Below, one piece after another: positions 36,414-45,276 of a stretch of 64,000 nt of DNA (positions are counted from its first letter, which is position 1; every line of letters begins with the position of its first letter). Both the position numbers and the translations under genes were made by a program. The DNA comes from Albimonas marina (lineage in GTDB: Bacteria > Pseudomonadota > Alphaproteobacteria > Rhodobacterales > Rhodobacteraceae). The notes beneath the pieces were generated by a model, which saw only the letters and a program-made list of their open reading frames with translations, was not told where the DNA came from and did no database searches. The stretch spans positions 310,001 through 374,000 of the forward strand of contig NZ_JARHUC010000002.1 of assembly GCF_029223255.1 (NCBI RefSeq). Reading direction: 5' to 3'.

Positions 36414-39400
36414 TCAACTCGATCGCTCGAATTCTAGGCGCTGAGCAAGGGCCCGCAGCACCTCGGCGCCGCCGATTTCGGCAGCGGCGACGGGGTGGCG
36501 GCGGCGCCAGTTGGGGGCCTCGGTGGTGGTTCCGGGCACGTTCTGGGGCTCGCGCACGCCGAAGGCGTCGTCGATCTGCACCGCCATCAGCGCCGAGGAT
36601 CCGCGGGCCAGAAGCGCATGGATCGCCTCGCGCAGCGCCGCGTCGGCGAGCGCGGGCGGCGCCTCGGGGTCCAGGCCCTCGGGCAGCAGATCCTCCTCCG
36701 CCAGCAGGCGGCACATGGCGACGCGGCAAGCCGCGCGCTCCTCGCGCACCGCCTCGGCCCCCTCGGCGTCGATGTGGCCCAGCGACAGGCGCAGGTCGGC
36801 GTCGTCGGCCGCCCACCAGCCCGCGAGCGTGGGCGTGTCGTGGGTGCCGAAGGCCGCGAGGCTCGCCTCGGCGAAGTCCTTCGGGTTGCGATAGCCGTGC
36901 GGCCCGCCCTCGAACTGCAGGATCGCGCAGCCGTGCAGGTTCGACTCGGCCAGGCTCTCCCGCAGCCCGTCGGGGACGGTGCCCAGGTCCTCCCCCACCA
37001 CCACGCAGCCATGGCGCGCGGCCTCGATGCGCACCAGCGCCATCAGCATCGCGGTGGGGTATTTCACGTAGCCGCCGGGCGCGCCGTCCTCGGGAACCCA
37101 GAAGCAGCGGTCGAGGCCGATGACGTGGTCGATGCGCACCGCCCCCGCCGCCCGCATGGCCGAGCGCAGCATCTCCCGGAACGGCGCGTAGCGCAGGCGG
37201 CGCAGGCCCTCGGGGCTGTAGGGGGCGAGGCCCCAGGCCTGCCCCTGGCTGTTCAGCGCGTCGGGCGGCGCGCCGAGACTGACGCCGCGGGCGAAGGCCG
37301 TGGGGTTCGCCCAGGTCTCGGCCCCGCCCGGGCGCACCCCGACGGCGATGTCGAGGTAGAGGCCCAGGGCCATCCCCGCCTCGGTCGCCGCGGTCTGGGC
37401 GGCGGCGAGCTGCGTCTCGGCCAGCCATTGCAGCCAGGCGTGGTAGCGGATCGCCTCCGCATGGCTCTCGCCGAAAGCCGCGACGGCGGGCGAGGCGGGG
37501 TCGCGCAGCGCCTCGGGCCAGGCGCGCCAGTCGTCGCCGTGCAGCTCCGACAGCGCCTCGTAGACGGCGAAGGCGACGCGGTGGGCGCCGGGATCCGACA
37601 GCCAGTCGTCGAACGCCTCCGCCCCCGGCGCGCCGGGATGGGACCAGGCGGCGTCGAAGAGCGCGCGCAACGCAGGCTCGCGCTGGCGGGCGTGAAGCTC
37701 GGGGTCGGTCAGCGGCTCGGGCGCCCAGGCGGCCAGCGCCTCGGCCGCGCCCTCCGGCAGCAGGTCGGGCGAGAAGCCGGGGACCAGCCGCGGCGCCACC
37801 CGGCGCGCGTCGAGCGCCACGCGGGTCGAGGGCGAATAGGGGCTGGTCCCGCGATAGGCGACGCCCAGCGCGTGGATCGGGTTCACGCCGAGGAAGGCCG
37901 CCCCCAGCCCGGCGGCGGAGGCGGCGGCCTCCGCGAGATCGGCGAAGTCGCCCTCGCCCAGGCTCCGCGGCCCGGTCAGCGCATAGACCGCCCCGGTCAG
38001 GCCCCAGACGCGCGCCTGCCCCGCGACCGCCTCGACCGAGGGCGCGGCGGGGGGCGCGGCGGCGAGCAGCACCTCCTCGCCCCCCGCCTCCAGCAGGTGC
38101 AGGCCGGCGGGGAGCGGGGGCACGGGCTCGCCCACGCCGCCGCTCAGGCTCTCGCCATCCTCGAGGTGCAGGGTCCAGCCGAGGGGCGCCGGCAGGGGCC
38201 AGGGGGCGCCGCCGCCCTGCCCGTCCGCGGCCTCGACCACCGCCTCGCGCGGCAGGCGCCGGGCGCGGGCGGCGGCATGGCGCGCGTCCAGCGCCGCCTC
38301 GGCCTCGGCCGCCTCGGTCGGCAGGTCCATGGCGGCCAGCAGCCGGTCGCGGGTGGCGTCGGAGGCGACGCGCTCGGTCCCCGTGATCTCGTAGTACCGC
38401 GCGAAGATCCCGACCTCGCGCGCCAGGCGCGTGGGCGCGGGATCGGCGGGCACGGCCTCGAAGACCAGCGCGTGGTCGGGGCCGATCTCCAGCGGCGGCG
38501 CGCCCGAACCCAAGGGCGTCCCGTGCGGATGCGCGGTGTCGAGCGCGAGGCGCCAGCGCAACCCTTCCCCGGGCGCCGGCAGCTCGAGGGGCGAGGGCGC
38601 CGCGCCTGCGTTCAGCGCCAGCGCCACGGGGGCGGGGTCGGCCTCCGCGGCGGGCGTCGCGGCGGCGCCGCGCAGGACCAGCACCAGGCCCGGCAGGCCG
38701 TCGTCGTCCCAGGCGGGCGCGCCGCCCGCCAGCGCGGCCCACTCGATCTCGGGCGCGCCGTCGGCGCGGGGGTCGCCATGCAGGAACAGGGGCTGGCGCA
38801 GGGCCGGCAGGCGCGCGCGCAGACGGGCTGCGGCGGCGGCGAAGGCGGCGAGGTCGTCGTCGCCGCGCAGCCAGTCGATCCAGGTGGTCTCGTTGTCCTG
38901 GCAATAGGCGTTGTTGTTGCCGCCCTGGCTCTGCCCGATCTCGTCGCCCGCGCGCAGCATCGGGGCGCCTTGGGCTGCGAAGACCGTCAGCAGCAGGTTG
39001 CGCCGGCGCCGCGCGCGCGCGGCCTCCTGCTCCGGCGCGCCGGGACCCTCGGGGCCCATCGGGTCGCTGTCCTCGTGGGCGTGGCCGTCGCGGTTGTCCT
39101 CGCCGTTCGCCCAGTTCCGCCGCTCGGCGTACATCGTCAGGTCCGCCAGCGTGAACCCGTCGTGGGCCGAGACGAAGTTGACCGACGACCAGGCCGGCCG
39201 GCCGTCATGGTCGAAGGCCTCGGCCGAGCCCAGCAGGGCCGAGGCCAGGTCCTGCGCCCCGCGCGCGTCGTTCTTCCAGAAGCGGCGGACGGCGTCGCGG
39301 AAGCCGTCGTTCCAGTCCCGCCAGCCCGGCGGGAAGGCCCCGGTCTGCCAGCCGCCGGGGCCGATGTCCCAGGGCTCGGCGATCAGGTGCAGCTCGGCCA

Positions 39401-40511
39401 GCGCAGGGTCGGCGCGAAGGGTGGCGAGGAAGTCGGAGGTCATGTCCACCTCCCCGTCCCGTCCCCGCGCCAGCACCGGGGCGAGGTCGAAGCGGAACCC
39501 GTCCACGCCCATCCGCTCGGCCCACCACCGCAGACTGTCCAGCGCCAGCCGCTGGGCGAAGGGTTTCGAGAGGTCCAGCGTGTTGCCGCAGCCCGTCTCG
39601 TTCGAGTAGCCGCCGGGCGCGTCCGGGTGGTGGCGATACCAGCTCGCGTCGTCGAGCCCGCGGAACATCACGCAGGGCCCGTCCTCGTCCCCCTCGGCCG
39701 AGTGGTTGTAGACCACGTCGAGGATCACCTCGATCCCCGCGCCATGCAGCGCCGCGATCGCCTCGCGCAGCCCGTCGGCCCCCTTCGGCCCCATGTAGCG
39801 GGGCGAGGGCGCGAAGAACCCGTAGGTGTTGTAACCCCAGTAGTTCGTCAGCCCGAGACGCACGAGGTGCGGCTCGTCCGCGAAGGCGTGGACCGGCAGC
39901 AGCTCCAGCGCGGTGACGCCCTGGCGCTGCAGGTGGGCGAGGATCGCGGGATGGCCCAGCGCCTCGTAGGTTCCGCGGATCGGCTCGGGGATCTCGGGGT
40001 GCAGGCGGGTCAGGCCGCAGACGTGGGCCTCGTAGACCACCAGCTCCCCCGGCGCGCGGCGCGGACGCTCGGCCGGGTCGACCTTCGGCCGGTCGGGCAC
40101 GGCGATGCAGCGGGGCATGACGGCGGCGCTGTCGCGCGGATCGGGGGCGAGCGGGTCGTCCGGCGCATGGGCGCACAGGACCTGGTCCCAGGCCGGATCG
40201 CCGGTGAAGGCCAGCGCCCAGGGGTCGAGCAGCAGCTTCGCGGGGTTGAAGCGATGCCCCGCGGCCGGATCCCAGGGCCCGTGGGCGCGCAGGGCGTAGA
40301 GCTGACCCTCCCCGATCCCCTCGACATGGGCGTGGTGCATGTCGCCGGTGCGGTACGGCAGCGGCAGGCGCGCGCTCTCCCGCCCGTCGGGATCGAACAG
40401 GCACAGCTCGATCCGCTCGGCATGAGCCGAGAGCACGGCGACGTTCGCCCCGGTCGCGGTCAGGCGCAGGCCGGGCGCGGCGGGGCTGCCTTCGGCGATC
40501 GTCCAGCTCAT
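36414..40511 (-). CDS. Fused glycogen debranching enzyme (GlgX) and 4-alpha-glucanotransferase (MalQ)
   Basis: 1365 residues joining two enzymes in one frame. Residues 1 to about 685 are GlgX-type GH13: nucleophile Asp342 (GVDGFRFDLAP), acid/base Glu379 (LIAEPWDIGPGGW), Asp451 (FVSAHDGFT). Residues from about 695 are MalQ-type GH77: nucleophile Asp1128 (AVRIDHVIGLDRCFW), Glu1174 (VVGEDLGTVPDGL), Asp1225 (FGTHDTPTLAGWW). All six catalytic carboxylates are present, so both halves should work. GlgX hydrolyses alpha-1,6 branches of phosphorylase limit dextrin and MalQ disproportionates the released oligosaccharides, so the fusion would pass products directly. The ATG overlaps the glgA stop as ATGA. 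Confidence 0.93.
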   Translation of the reverse strand: MSWTIAEGSPAAPGLRLTATGANVAVLSAHAERIELCLFDPDGRESARLPLPYRTGDMHHAHVEGIGEGQLYALRAHGPWDPAAGHRFNPAKLLLDPWALAFTGDPAWDQVLCAHAPDDPLAPDPRDSAAVMPRCIAVPDRPKVDPAERPRRAPGELVVYEAHVCGLTRLHPEIPEPIRGTYEALGHPAILAHLQRQGVTALELLPVHAFADEPHLVRLGLTNYWGYNTYGFFAPSPRYMGPKGADGLREAIAALHGAGIEVILDVVYNHSAEGDEDGPCVMFRGLDDASWYRHHPDAPGGYSNETGCGNTLDLSKPFAQRLALDSLRWWAERMGVDGFRFDLAPVLARGRDGEVDMTSDFLATLRADPALAELHLIAEPWDIGPGGWQTGAFPPGWRDWNDGFRDAVRRFWKNDARGAQDLASALLGSAEAFDHDGRPAWSSVNFVSAHDGFTLADLTMYAERRNWANGEDNRDGHAHEDSDPMGPEGPGAPEQEAARARRRRNLLLTVFAAQGAPMLRAGDEIGQSQGGNNNAYCQDNETTWIDWLRGDDDLAAFAAAAARLRARLPALRQPLFLHGDPRADGAPEIEWAALAGGAPAWDDDGLPGLVLVLRGAAATPAAEADPAPVALALNAGAAPSPLELPAPGEGLRWRLALDTAHPHGTPLGSGAPPLEIGPDHALVFEAVPADPAPTRLAREVGIFARYYEITGTERVASDATRDRLLAAMDLPTEAAEAEAALDARHAAARARRLPREAVVEAADGQGGGAPWPLPAPLGWTLHLEDGESLSGGVGEPVPPLPAGLHLLEAGGEEVLLAAAPPAAPSVEAVAGQARVWGLTGAVYALTGPRSLGEGDFADLAEAAASAAGLGAAFLGVNPIHALGVAYRGTSPYSPSTRVALDARRVAPRLVPGFSPDLLPEGAAEALAAWAPEPLTDPELHARQREPALRALFDAAWSHPGAPGAEAFDDWLSDPGAHRVAFAVYEALSELHGDDWRAWPEALRDPASPAVAAFGESHAEAIRYHAWLQWLAETQLAAAQTAATEAGMALGLYLDIAVGVRPGGAETWANPTAFARGVSLGAPPDALNSQGQAWGLAPYSPEGLRRLRYAPFREMLRSAMRAAGAVRIDHVIGLDRCFWVPEDGAPGGYVKYPTAMLMALVRIEAARHGCVVVGEDLGTVPDGLRESLAESNLHGCAILQFEGGPHGYRNPKDFAEASLAAFGTHDTPTLAGWWAADDADLRLSLGHIDAEGAEAVREERAACRVAMCRLLAEEDLLPEGLDPEAPPALADAALREAIHALLARGSSALMAVQIDDAFGVREPQNVPGTTTEAPNWRRRHPVAAAEIGGAEVLRALAQRLEFERSS

Positions 40512-41941
40512 GCGGCCGCCGGGGCGAGACGGCGGTAGAGGGCGGCGTAGCGCTGGGCGCTCTCGTCCCAGCCGACGGGCTGGGCCATGGCGTTGCGGGT
40601 CAGCTTCCCCCAGGCCTTCGGATCGCGGTGGACCGCGCAGGTCCGCCGGATCGCCTCGGCGAGATCCCCCACGTCGTCGGGGGCGTGCACGAAGCCGGTG
40701 GCGACGCCCGTGCGCAGGGCGGCGGCGTTGGCGTCCACCACCGTGTCCGCCAGCCCCCCGGTGCGCGCCACCACCGGCGCGGTCCCGTAGCGCAGCCCGA
40801 TCAGCTGGGTCAGGCCGCAGGGCTCGAACCGCGAGGGGATCAGGATCGCGTCGGCGCCGGCCTGCAGCAGGTGGGAGGCGGGCTCGTCATAGCCGATCTC
40901 CACCCCCACGCGCCCGGGATGGGCCTGGGCGGCGGCGCGGTAGGCCTGCTCCAGGTCCTCGTCGCCCGAACCGATGACGGCCAGCGCCGCCCCCTCCTCC
41001 AGCAACGCCGGCAGCGCCTCGATCAGCAGGTCGAGCCCCTTCTGGCGGGTCATGCGGGAGACGACGCAGAACAGCGGCGCCCCCTCCGCCGGCGCGACGC
41101 CGAAGCGCTCGCATACCGCGGCGCGGTTGGGGGCCTTCTGCTTCGGCCGCTCGTAGTTGGCCGCGAGGTTGGGGTCGCTCGCCGGATCCCAGACGCCGGT
41201 GTCGATGCCGTTGAGGATCCCCTCGAGGTCCCCCGCCCGGTGGCGCAGCAGCCCGTCGAGCCCCCAGCCGAAGGCCGGCGTCAGCAGCTCGCGCGCATAG
41301 GTCGGCGAGACGGTGGTGATCCGCTCGGCATGGGCGAGCCCGGCCTTGAGGAAGCCCACCAGGCCGTGGAACTCCACATGCTCGGGCGTGAACATCGCCT
41401 CGGGCAGGGTCAGCGCGCCCAGCGCCTCGCGCCCGAAGACGCCCTGGTAGGCGATGTTGTGGATGGTCAGCACCGCGCGCGGCGCCTCGGGGCCCAGCAG
41501 GCGCAGGTAGGTGGGGGCGAGGCCCGCCTGCCAGTCGTGGGCATGGACCACGTCCGCGGTCCAGCCGTCCAGCCCCCAGGCGGCGACCCCCGCGCCCAGC
41601 CAGGACAGCAGGCCGAAGCGCAGGTGGTTGTCGGGCCAGTCGCGCCGGTCGGGACCGGTGTAAGGCCCGCCGCCGGCGCGGTCGTAGAGGGGCGACTCGA
41701 TCAGGATCAGGTCCAGCCCCTCCGCCTCCCCCTCCAGCAGACGCACGGGGCCGAAGGGCGTGCTCCACGCGTGCGCCCGCGGGCGGGAGAGCCGCGCGGC
41801 CAGCCCCGGATAGGCCGGCAGCAGGGTGCGCATCCGCACGCCCAGCGGCGCCAGCGCGCCGGGCAGCGCGCCCGCGACGTCCGCGAGCCCCCCGGTCTTC
41901 ACCAGGGGCGCGCATTCCGAAACGACCGAGAGGATCTGCAA
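40508..41941 (-). CDS. glgA: Glycogen synthase (ADP-glucose type)
   Basis: GT5 family, 477 residues from a TTG start at 41941. The conserved N-terminal SVVSECAPLVKTGGLADVAGALP follows immediately, and a GGAG lies 7 nt upstream. An ATG at 42106 in the same frame would add 55 non-conserved residues. Other motifs: HAHDWQAGLAPTYL, VLTIHNIAYQGVF and, near the C-terminus, PSRFEPCGLTQLIGLRYGTAPVVARTGGL with the catalytic glutamate. It elongates alpha-1,4-glucan from ADP-glucose supplied by glgC at 53812. It is translationally coupled to the debranching fusion. Confidence 0.95.
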   Translation of the reverse strand: MQILSVVSECAPLVKTGGLADVAGALPGALAPLGVRMRTLLPAYPGLAARLSRPRAHAWSTPFGPVRLLEGEAEGLDLILIESPLYDRAGGGPYTGPDRRDWPDNHLRFGLLSWLGAGVAAWGLDGWTADVVHAHDWQAGLAPTYLRLLGPEAPRAVLTIHNIAYQGVFGREALGALTLPEAMFTPEHVEFHGLVGFLKAGLAHAERITTVSPTYARELLTPAFGWGLDGLLRHRAGDLEGILNGIDTGVWDPASDPNLAANYERPKQKAPNRAAVCERFGVAPAEGAPLFCVVSRMTRQKGLDLLIEALPALLEEGAALAVIGSGDEDLEQAYRAAAQAHPGRVGVEIGYDEPASHLLQAGADAILIPSRFEPCGLTQLIGLRYGTAPVVARTGGLADTVVDANAAALRTGVATGFVHAPDDVGDLAEAIRRTCAVHRDPKAWGKLTRNAMAQPVGWDESAQRYAALYRRLAPAAA

Positions 41942-42158
41942 GGGGCGGCTCCGGCGCAGGGGGGCGTCAGGGTCGGGCGCGTCGGGAGGGGACGCGCCAG
42001 GATGGGACGGGCGCAGGATGCACGCCCCCGCCCCGGCGTTCAATGAACGGGAGGCCGCAGGAGGCGCCGGCGTCCCTCGCCGCGCATCCCCTGTTGAACC
42101 CGGCAAGGTTGACGAACCGTTGACCGTCCCGCGGCGACGCGGCGGCGCGCGGCCCCGC

Positions 42159-43361
42159 TCAGGCGGCCAGCGCCGCCGGCCGCGGCGGGCTCTGGAACAA
42201 CGAGGCGACGGCCGCTCCCGCCAGCAGCACCGGCGCGATCCACAGGCCCATGGCGACGTCGCCGGTGACGTCCGAGACCCAGCCCGACAGGATCGGCCCC
42301 GCCGACTGCCCCACCGCGAAGCAGATGGTCATCGAGGCGACGGCGGGCGCGATGGACTCGGGCGCGAGATGCCGCTGCGCCACGATCGACATCGCGATCG
42401 GCCCCGCCATCACGCTGCCCCCGTAGATCGCGGCCGAGGCGAAGGCCCCCGCCGGTCCCGGCCAGATCAGCGCGGGCAAGGAGCCGACCAGCGTCGTCGC
42501 ATAGGCGATGGCGCCGCCGCGGTTCGCGGGCAGCCGCCCCAGCATGCGCCCCCAGCCGACGGCCGAGACCACGCCCACGCCGCCCATCACGATCCAGAAG
42601 CGGGCGGCCAGCGCCTCGGACTCGCCCTGGGCCTTGAGCATCGCGATCACGAAGGTGGTCCACCCCGCGTAGCCCGCGCCGAAGCAGGTGTAGGCGACGG
42701 TGGTGGGCAGGATGTGCAGGAAGTCCGCCCGGCTCAGCCGTCCGCCGCGCCGCGGGGGGCCGGGCGGGGTCGCGGCCCGCGCCGCCGGCAGCGCCGCCGC
42801 CGTTCCGAGCGCGGCGAGCGCCGCCAGCGCCAGCCAGCCCGCGCGCCAGCCGCTCTCGTCCAGCCCCGCCGCCGCGGGCGCGGCGAGGCCCGACAGCACG
42901 ATCCCCGCCGCCGGCCCCGAGGAATAGATCCCCAGCAGGATCCCCCGCCGCTCGGCCGAGAGCGTGGGCGCCGCCGCCCCTGCCAGAGCCGCGCCGAGGA
43001 TGTAGGCGAAAGCCCCGAAGAACCCGCCCAGCGCCCGCAGCGCCGACAGCACGTCGAGGCTCGCCGGAAAGGCGGTGGCGGCGAGCGCCAGGGTGCTCAG
43101 CGCGACCCCCGCCATGAACGGGCGCGTCACCCCCCAGCGTCGCGCCGCCCAGGCCGCGCCGAAGGCGCCGGCGAGGTAGCCGACCGCGTTGAACGTGTTC
43201 AGCGCCCCGGCCTCGACGTAGCTCAGCCCGAGGTCTTCCTGCATCGCAGGCAGCAGCAGCGAATAGGCGAAGCGCGAGAAGCCCAGCGCGATGGTCGCGG
43301 CGGCCGAAAGCCCCAGCGCCGTCAGCAGGGCGCGCCGCCAGGCGCGGCTCTCGTCGGTCAT
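42159..43361 (-). CDS. MFS transporter, YbfB/YjiJ family
   Basis: 400 residues with about twelve hydrophobic segments. The N-terminus GFSRFAYSLLLPAMQEDLGLSYVEAGALNTFNAVGYLAGA is the family hallmark. The substrate is unknown. It sits between glgA and the ggpS operon on the same strand but is separated by gaps of 217 and 312 bp, so it is probably its own unit. A perfect palindrome 121 bp upstream may be an operator. Confidence 0.87.
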   Translation of the reverse strand: MTDESRAWRRALLTALGLSAAATIALGFSRFAYSLLLPAMQEDLGLSYVEAGALNTFNAVGYLAGAFGAAWAARRWGVTRPFMAGVALSTLALAATAFPASLDVLSALRALGGFFGAFAYILGAALAGAAAPTLSAERRGILLGIYSSGPAAGIVLSGLAAPAAAGLDESGWRAGWLALAALAALGTAAALPAARAATPPGPPRRGGRLSRADFLHILPTTVAYTCFGAGYAGWTTFVIAMLKAQGESEALAARFWIVMGGVGVVSAVGWGRMLGRLPANRGGAIAYATTLVGSLPALIWPGPAGAFASAAIYGGSVMAGPIAMSIVAQRHLAPESIAPAVASMTICFAVGQSAGPILSGWVSDVTGDVAMGLWIAPVLLAGAAVASLFQSPPRPAALAA

Positions 43362-43481
43362 GAAGGCGGCCTCCCCACCTGCCCGCGCCGGCGCGTCTGC
43401 GGCGCCGATCGTCGTTCTTCCGGGGAAGGTCTAGCCGAGCGCGGGCGCAGAGGGAATGCAGGACGCGCCCAGATTTCGACC

Positions 43482-43493
43482 GACCGGCCGGTC
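43482..43493. promoter_or_regulatory. Palindrome upstream of the MFS gene
   Basis: GACCGGCCGGTC is a perfect 12-mer palindrome within CGACCGACCGGCCGGTCA, a form reminiscent of TetR-family operators that often control MFS genes. No TetR gene is in the window, and such G+C-rich palindromes arise by chance here. Confidence 0.25.
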
Positions 43494-43610
43494 AGAGCGC
43501 TTCGCCCCGCTCGACCGCTCCGCGCGCCCTCGCCGCCGGAGACGGCCGGGCCCCGGCGCCCCGGCGACCGGCCGCGCGGGCGCGACGGCGGGGCCGGGCG
43601 AACGCGCGAC

Positions 43611-43634
43611 GCGCGGCCCGATGTCGGGCCGCGC
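43611..43634 (-). terminator. Hairpin after ggpS
   Basis: 11-bp perfect stem GCGCGGCCCGA/TCGGGCCGCGC separated by 2 nt, 40 nt downstream of the ggpS stop on the minus strand. It can also act on the other strand. There is no U-run. Confidence 0.55.
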
Positions 43635-43673
43635 GCCGGGTCTCGCGTCGATGCCGGGGAGCGCGCCGGGCGG

Positions 43674-45191
43674 TCAGGCCGCCTCGGTCTCCCCGTCCTT
43701 GGGCTCGCTCTTGGAGACGAGGTCGAACAGGCGCTGCTGCTCGGCCGCCCAGGCCTTGATGTCGTACTTGGCGACCTTGCGGCGGAGCTGGAGCATCCGG
43801 GCGCGCCGCTCCTCCTCCTCCATGTCGAGCGCCTGGTCGATGGCCGAGTCCATCGCGCGGTGCGAGAACGGGTTGGTGATCACCGCGTCCGACAGCGCCA
43901 CCGCGACGCCCGCGAACTCCGAGAGCACCAGCACCCCGTCGCCGTCGGTGCGCGCGGCGCAGAACTCCTCGGCCACCAGGTTCAGGCCGTCGGCCAGCGG
44001 CGTGATCCAGCACACGTCGGCGGCCTGGTAGTAGGCGATCAGCTCGTCGAAGGGGATCGCTGTGCCGATCAGCGACACGGGCTGCCACTCGAAGCTGCCG
44101 AAGCGGCCGTTGATGCGCCCGGTGATCCCCTCGATCTCGTTCTGCACCGTCTCGTAGGCGGTCATGTTGCGGTTGGCGGTCACCGAGACATGCATCAGCC
44201 GCACCTTGCCGCGCAGCTCCGGCCGCCGCTCCAGCAGCCGCTCGAAGGCCTGCAGCTGCTCGATGTTGCCCTTGGTGTAGTCGGTGCGGCTGACCGAGAC
44301 GATCAGCTTGCTGTCGTCGCCCAGCTCCTCGCGGATCTGGTAGCGCGACACCGCGGTCTCGGGCGAGCGCGCCCGCTCCTGGATGAACTCCACGTCCACG
44401 CCCACTGGGAAGGCGCCGATGGCGATCTTGCGGCCCTCGTGGTTGAGGTAGGTGGGGGTGATCCGCTCCTGCAGCGCCATGCCGCCGGCGGGGACGAAGT
44501 CGGGGTTCGACTTCTCCTCGTCCACGCCCTCGATGTCGAAGAGCGAGCGGGCGACGTGGATGAAGTTCTGCGCGTAGCGCGGGATGTGGAAGCCCACCAC
44601 GTCGCAGGCGAGCAGCGACTGCACGATCTCCGCGCGCCAGGGCAGCACGTTGAACATGTCGGCCGAGGGGAAGGGCGTGTGGTGGAAGAAGGCGATCTTC
44701 ACGTCCGGGCGCAGGGTGCGCAGGTAGGCCGGCACCAGCCACAGGTTGTAGTCGTGGACCCAGACCACCGCGCCCTGCGCGGCCTCGTTGGCGGCGGCCT
44801 CGGCGAAGGCCCAGTTCACCTCCCGGAAGGTCGGCCAGTCGACGGGATCGTAATTGTACTTGTCCTTGAAGGAATGGAGGATCGGCCAGAAGGCCTCCTT
44901 CGAGGTCACGTGGTAGAAGCTCGAGACCTGGTCCTCGCGCAGCGGCAGGCGCGAGACGTTGTAGGTGCCGAAGTTGTCGGTGATCTCGACCACCGGCTCG
45001 AAGTCGGGCTCGTTGGGATCGTCGGCCAGCTTCCAGGCCACCCAGGCGCCCTTGCCCACGCGGCCGAAGAAGCTCTTCAGGGTCGGCACGATGCCGTTGG
45101 GGCTCTTGTTCGCGCGTCGCTCGACCTTTCCGTCGACCACGACCTCCTCATAGGGCTGGCGGTGGTAGACGATCACGAGATCGGAGGACAT
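43674..45191 (-). CDS. ggpS: Glucosylglycerol-phosphate synthase
   Basis: 505-residue GT20 enzyme that joins ADP-glucose to glycerol-3-phosphate. It looks like trehalose-phosphate synthase in the core (VWVHDYNLWLVPAYLR, FFHHTPFPSADMF, VSRTDYTKGN, TPLADGLNLVAEEF), but the N-terminal YHRQPYEEVVVDGKVE and KSPNGIVPTLKSFF replace the donor/acceptor loop of OtsA and match the GgpS group. The start at 45191 has GGGAGAAG upstream. The gene comes third after gpsA, which makes its acceptor, and a HAD phosphatase that would remove the phosphate, supporting the assignment. Glucosylglycerol is an osmolyte in moderately halotolerant bacteria. Confidence 0.88.
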   Translation of the reverse strand: MSSDLVIVYHRQPYEEVVVDGKVERRANKSPNGIVPTLKSFFGRVGKGAWVAWKLADDPNEPDFEPVVEITDNFGTYNVSRLPLREDQVSSFYHVTSKEAFWPILHSFKDKYNYDPVDWPTFREVNWAFAEAAANEAAQGAVVWVHDYNLWLVPAYLRTLRPDVKIAFFHHTPFPSADMFNVLPWRAEIVQSLLACDVVGFHIPRYAQNFIHVARSLFDIEGVDEEKSNPDFVPAGGMALQERITPTYLNHEGRKIAIGAFPVGVDVEFIQERARSPETAVSRYQIREELGDDSKLIVSVSRTDYTKGNIEQLQAFERLLERRPELRGKVRLMHVSVTANRNMTAYETVQNEIEGITGRINGRFGSFEWQPVSLIGTAIPFDELIAYYQAADVCWITPLADGLNLVAEEFCAARTDGDGVLVLSEFAGVAVALSDAVITNPFSHRAMDSAIDQALDMEEEERRARMLQLRRKVAKYDIKAWAAEQQRLFDLVSKSEPKDGETEAA

Positions 45192-45237
45192 CTGGCTTCT
45201 CCCGGTCGGGTCATTGAAACGGATCTTGATCTTTCGC

Positions 45238-45257
45238 CCGGGCGCCCCTGCGCCCGG
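45238..45257 (-). other. Intercistronic hairpin upstream of ggpS
   Basis: 8-bp perfect stem CCGGGCGC/GCGCCCGG with a CCCT loop in the 85-bp gap between the HAD gene and ggpS. It may adjust the relative level of the two enzymes. Confidence 0.4.
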
Positions 45258-45276
45258 ACCTGTCGGGTCGGGGCGC

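Noticed and set aside
36495..40538. A 1347-codon open frame on the plus strand opposite glgX-malQ
   Set aside because: It is an antisense shadow caused by high G+C. Its translation is low-complexity (Gly, Arg, Gln, His, Val) with no recognisable domain, while the opposite strand encodes intact catalytic motifs.
42061..42106. ATG start of glgA at 42106
   Set aside because: It adds 55 residues unlike the family; the TTG at 41941 has a GGAG at proper distance and gives the canonical N-terminus directly.
43674..45191. Trehalose-6-phosphate synthase (otsA)
   Set aside because: The GT20 core fits both, but the N-terminal KSPNGIVPTLKSFF and YHRQPYEEV sequences match GgpS, and the neighbours supply glycerol-3-phosphate rather than a trehalose-phosphate phosphatase of OtsB type.
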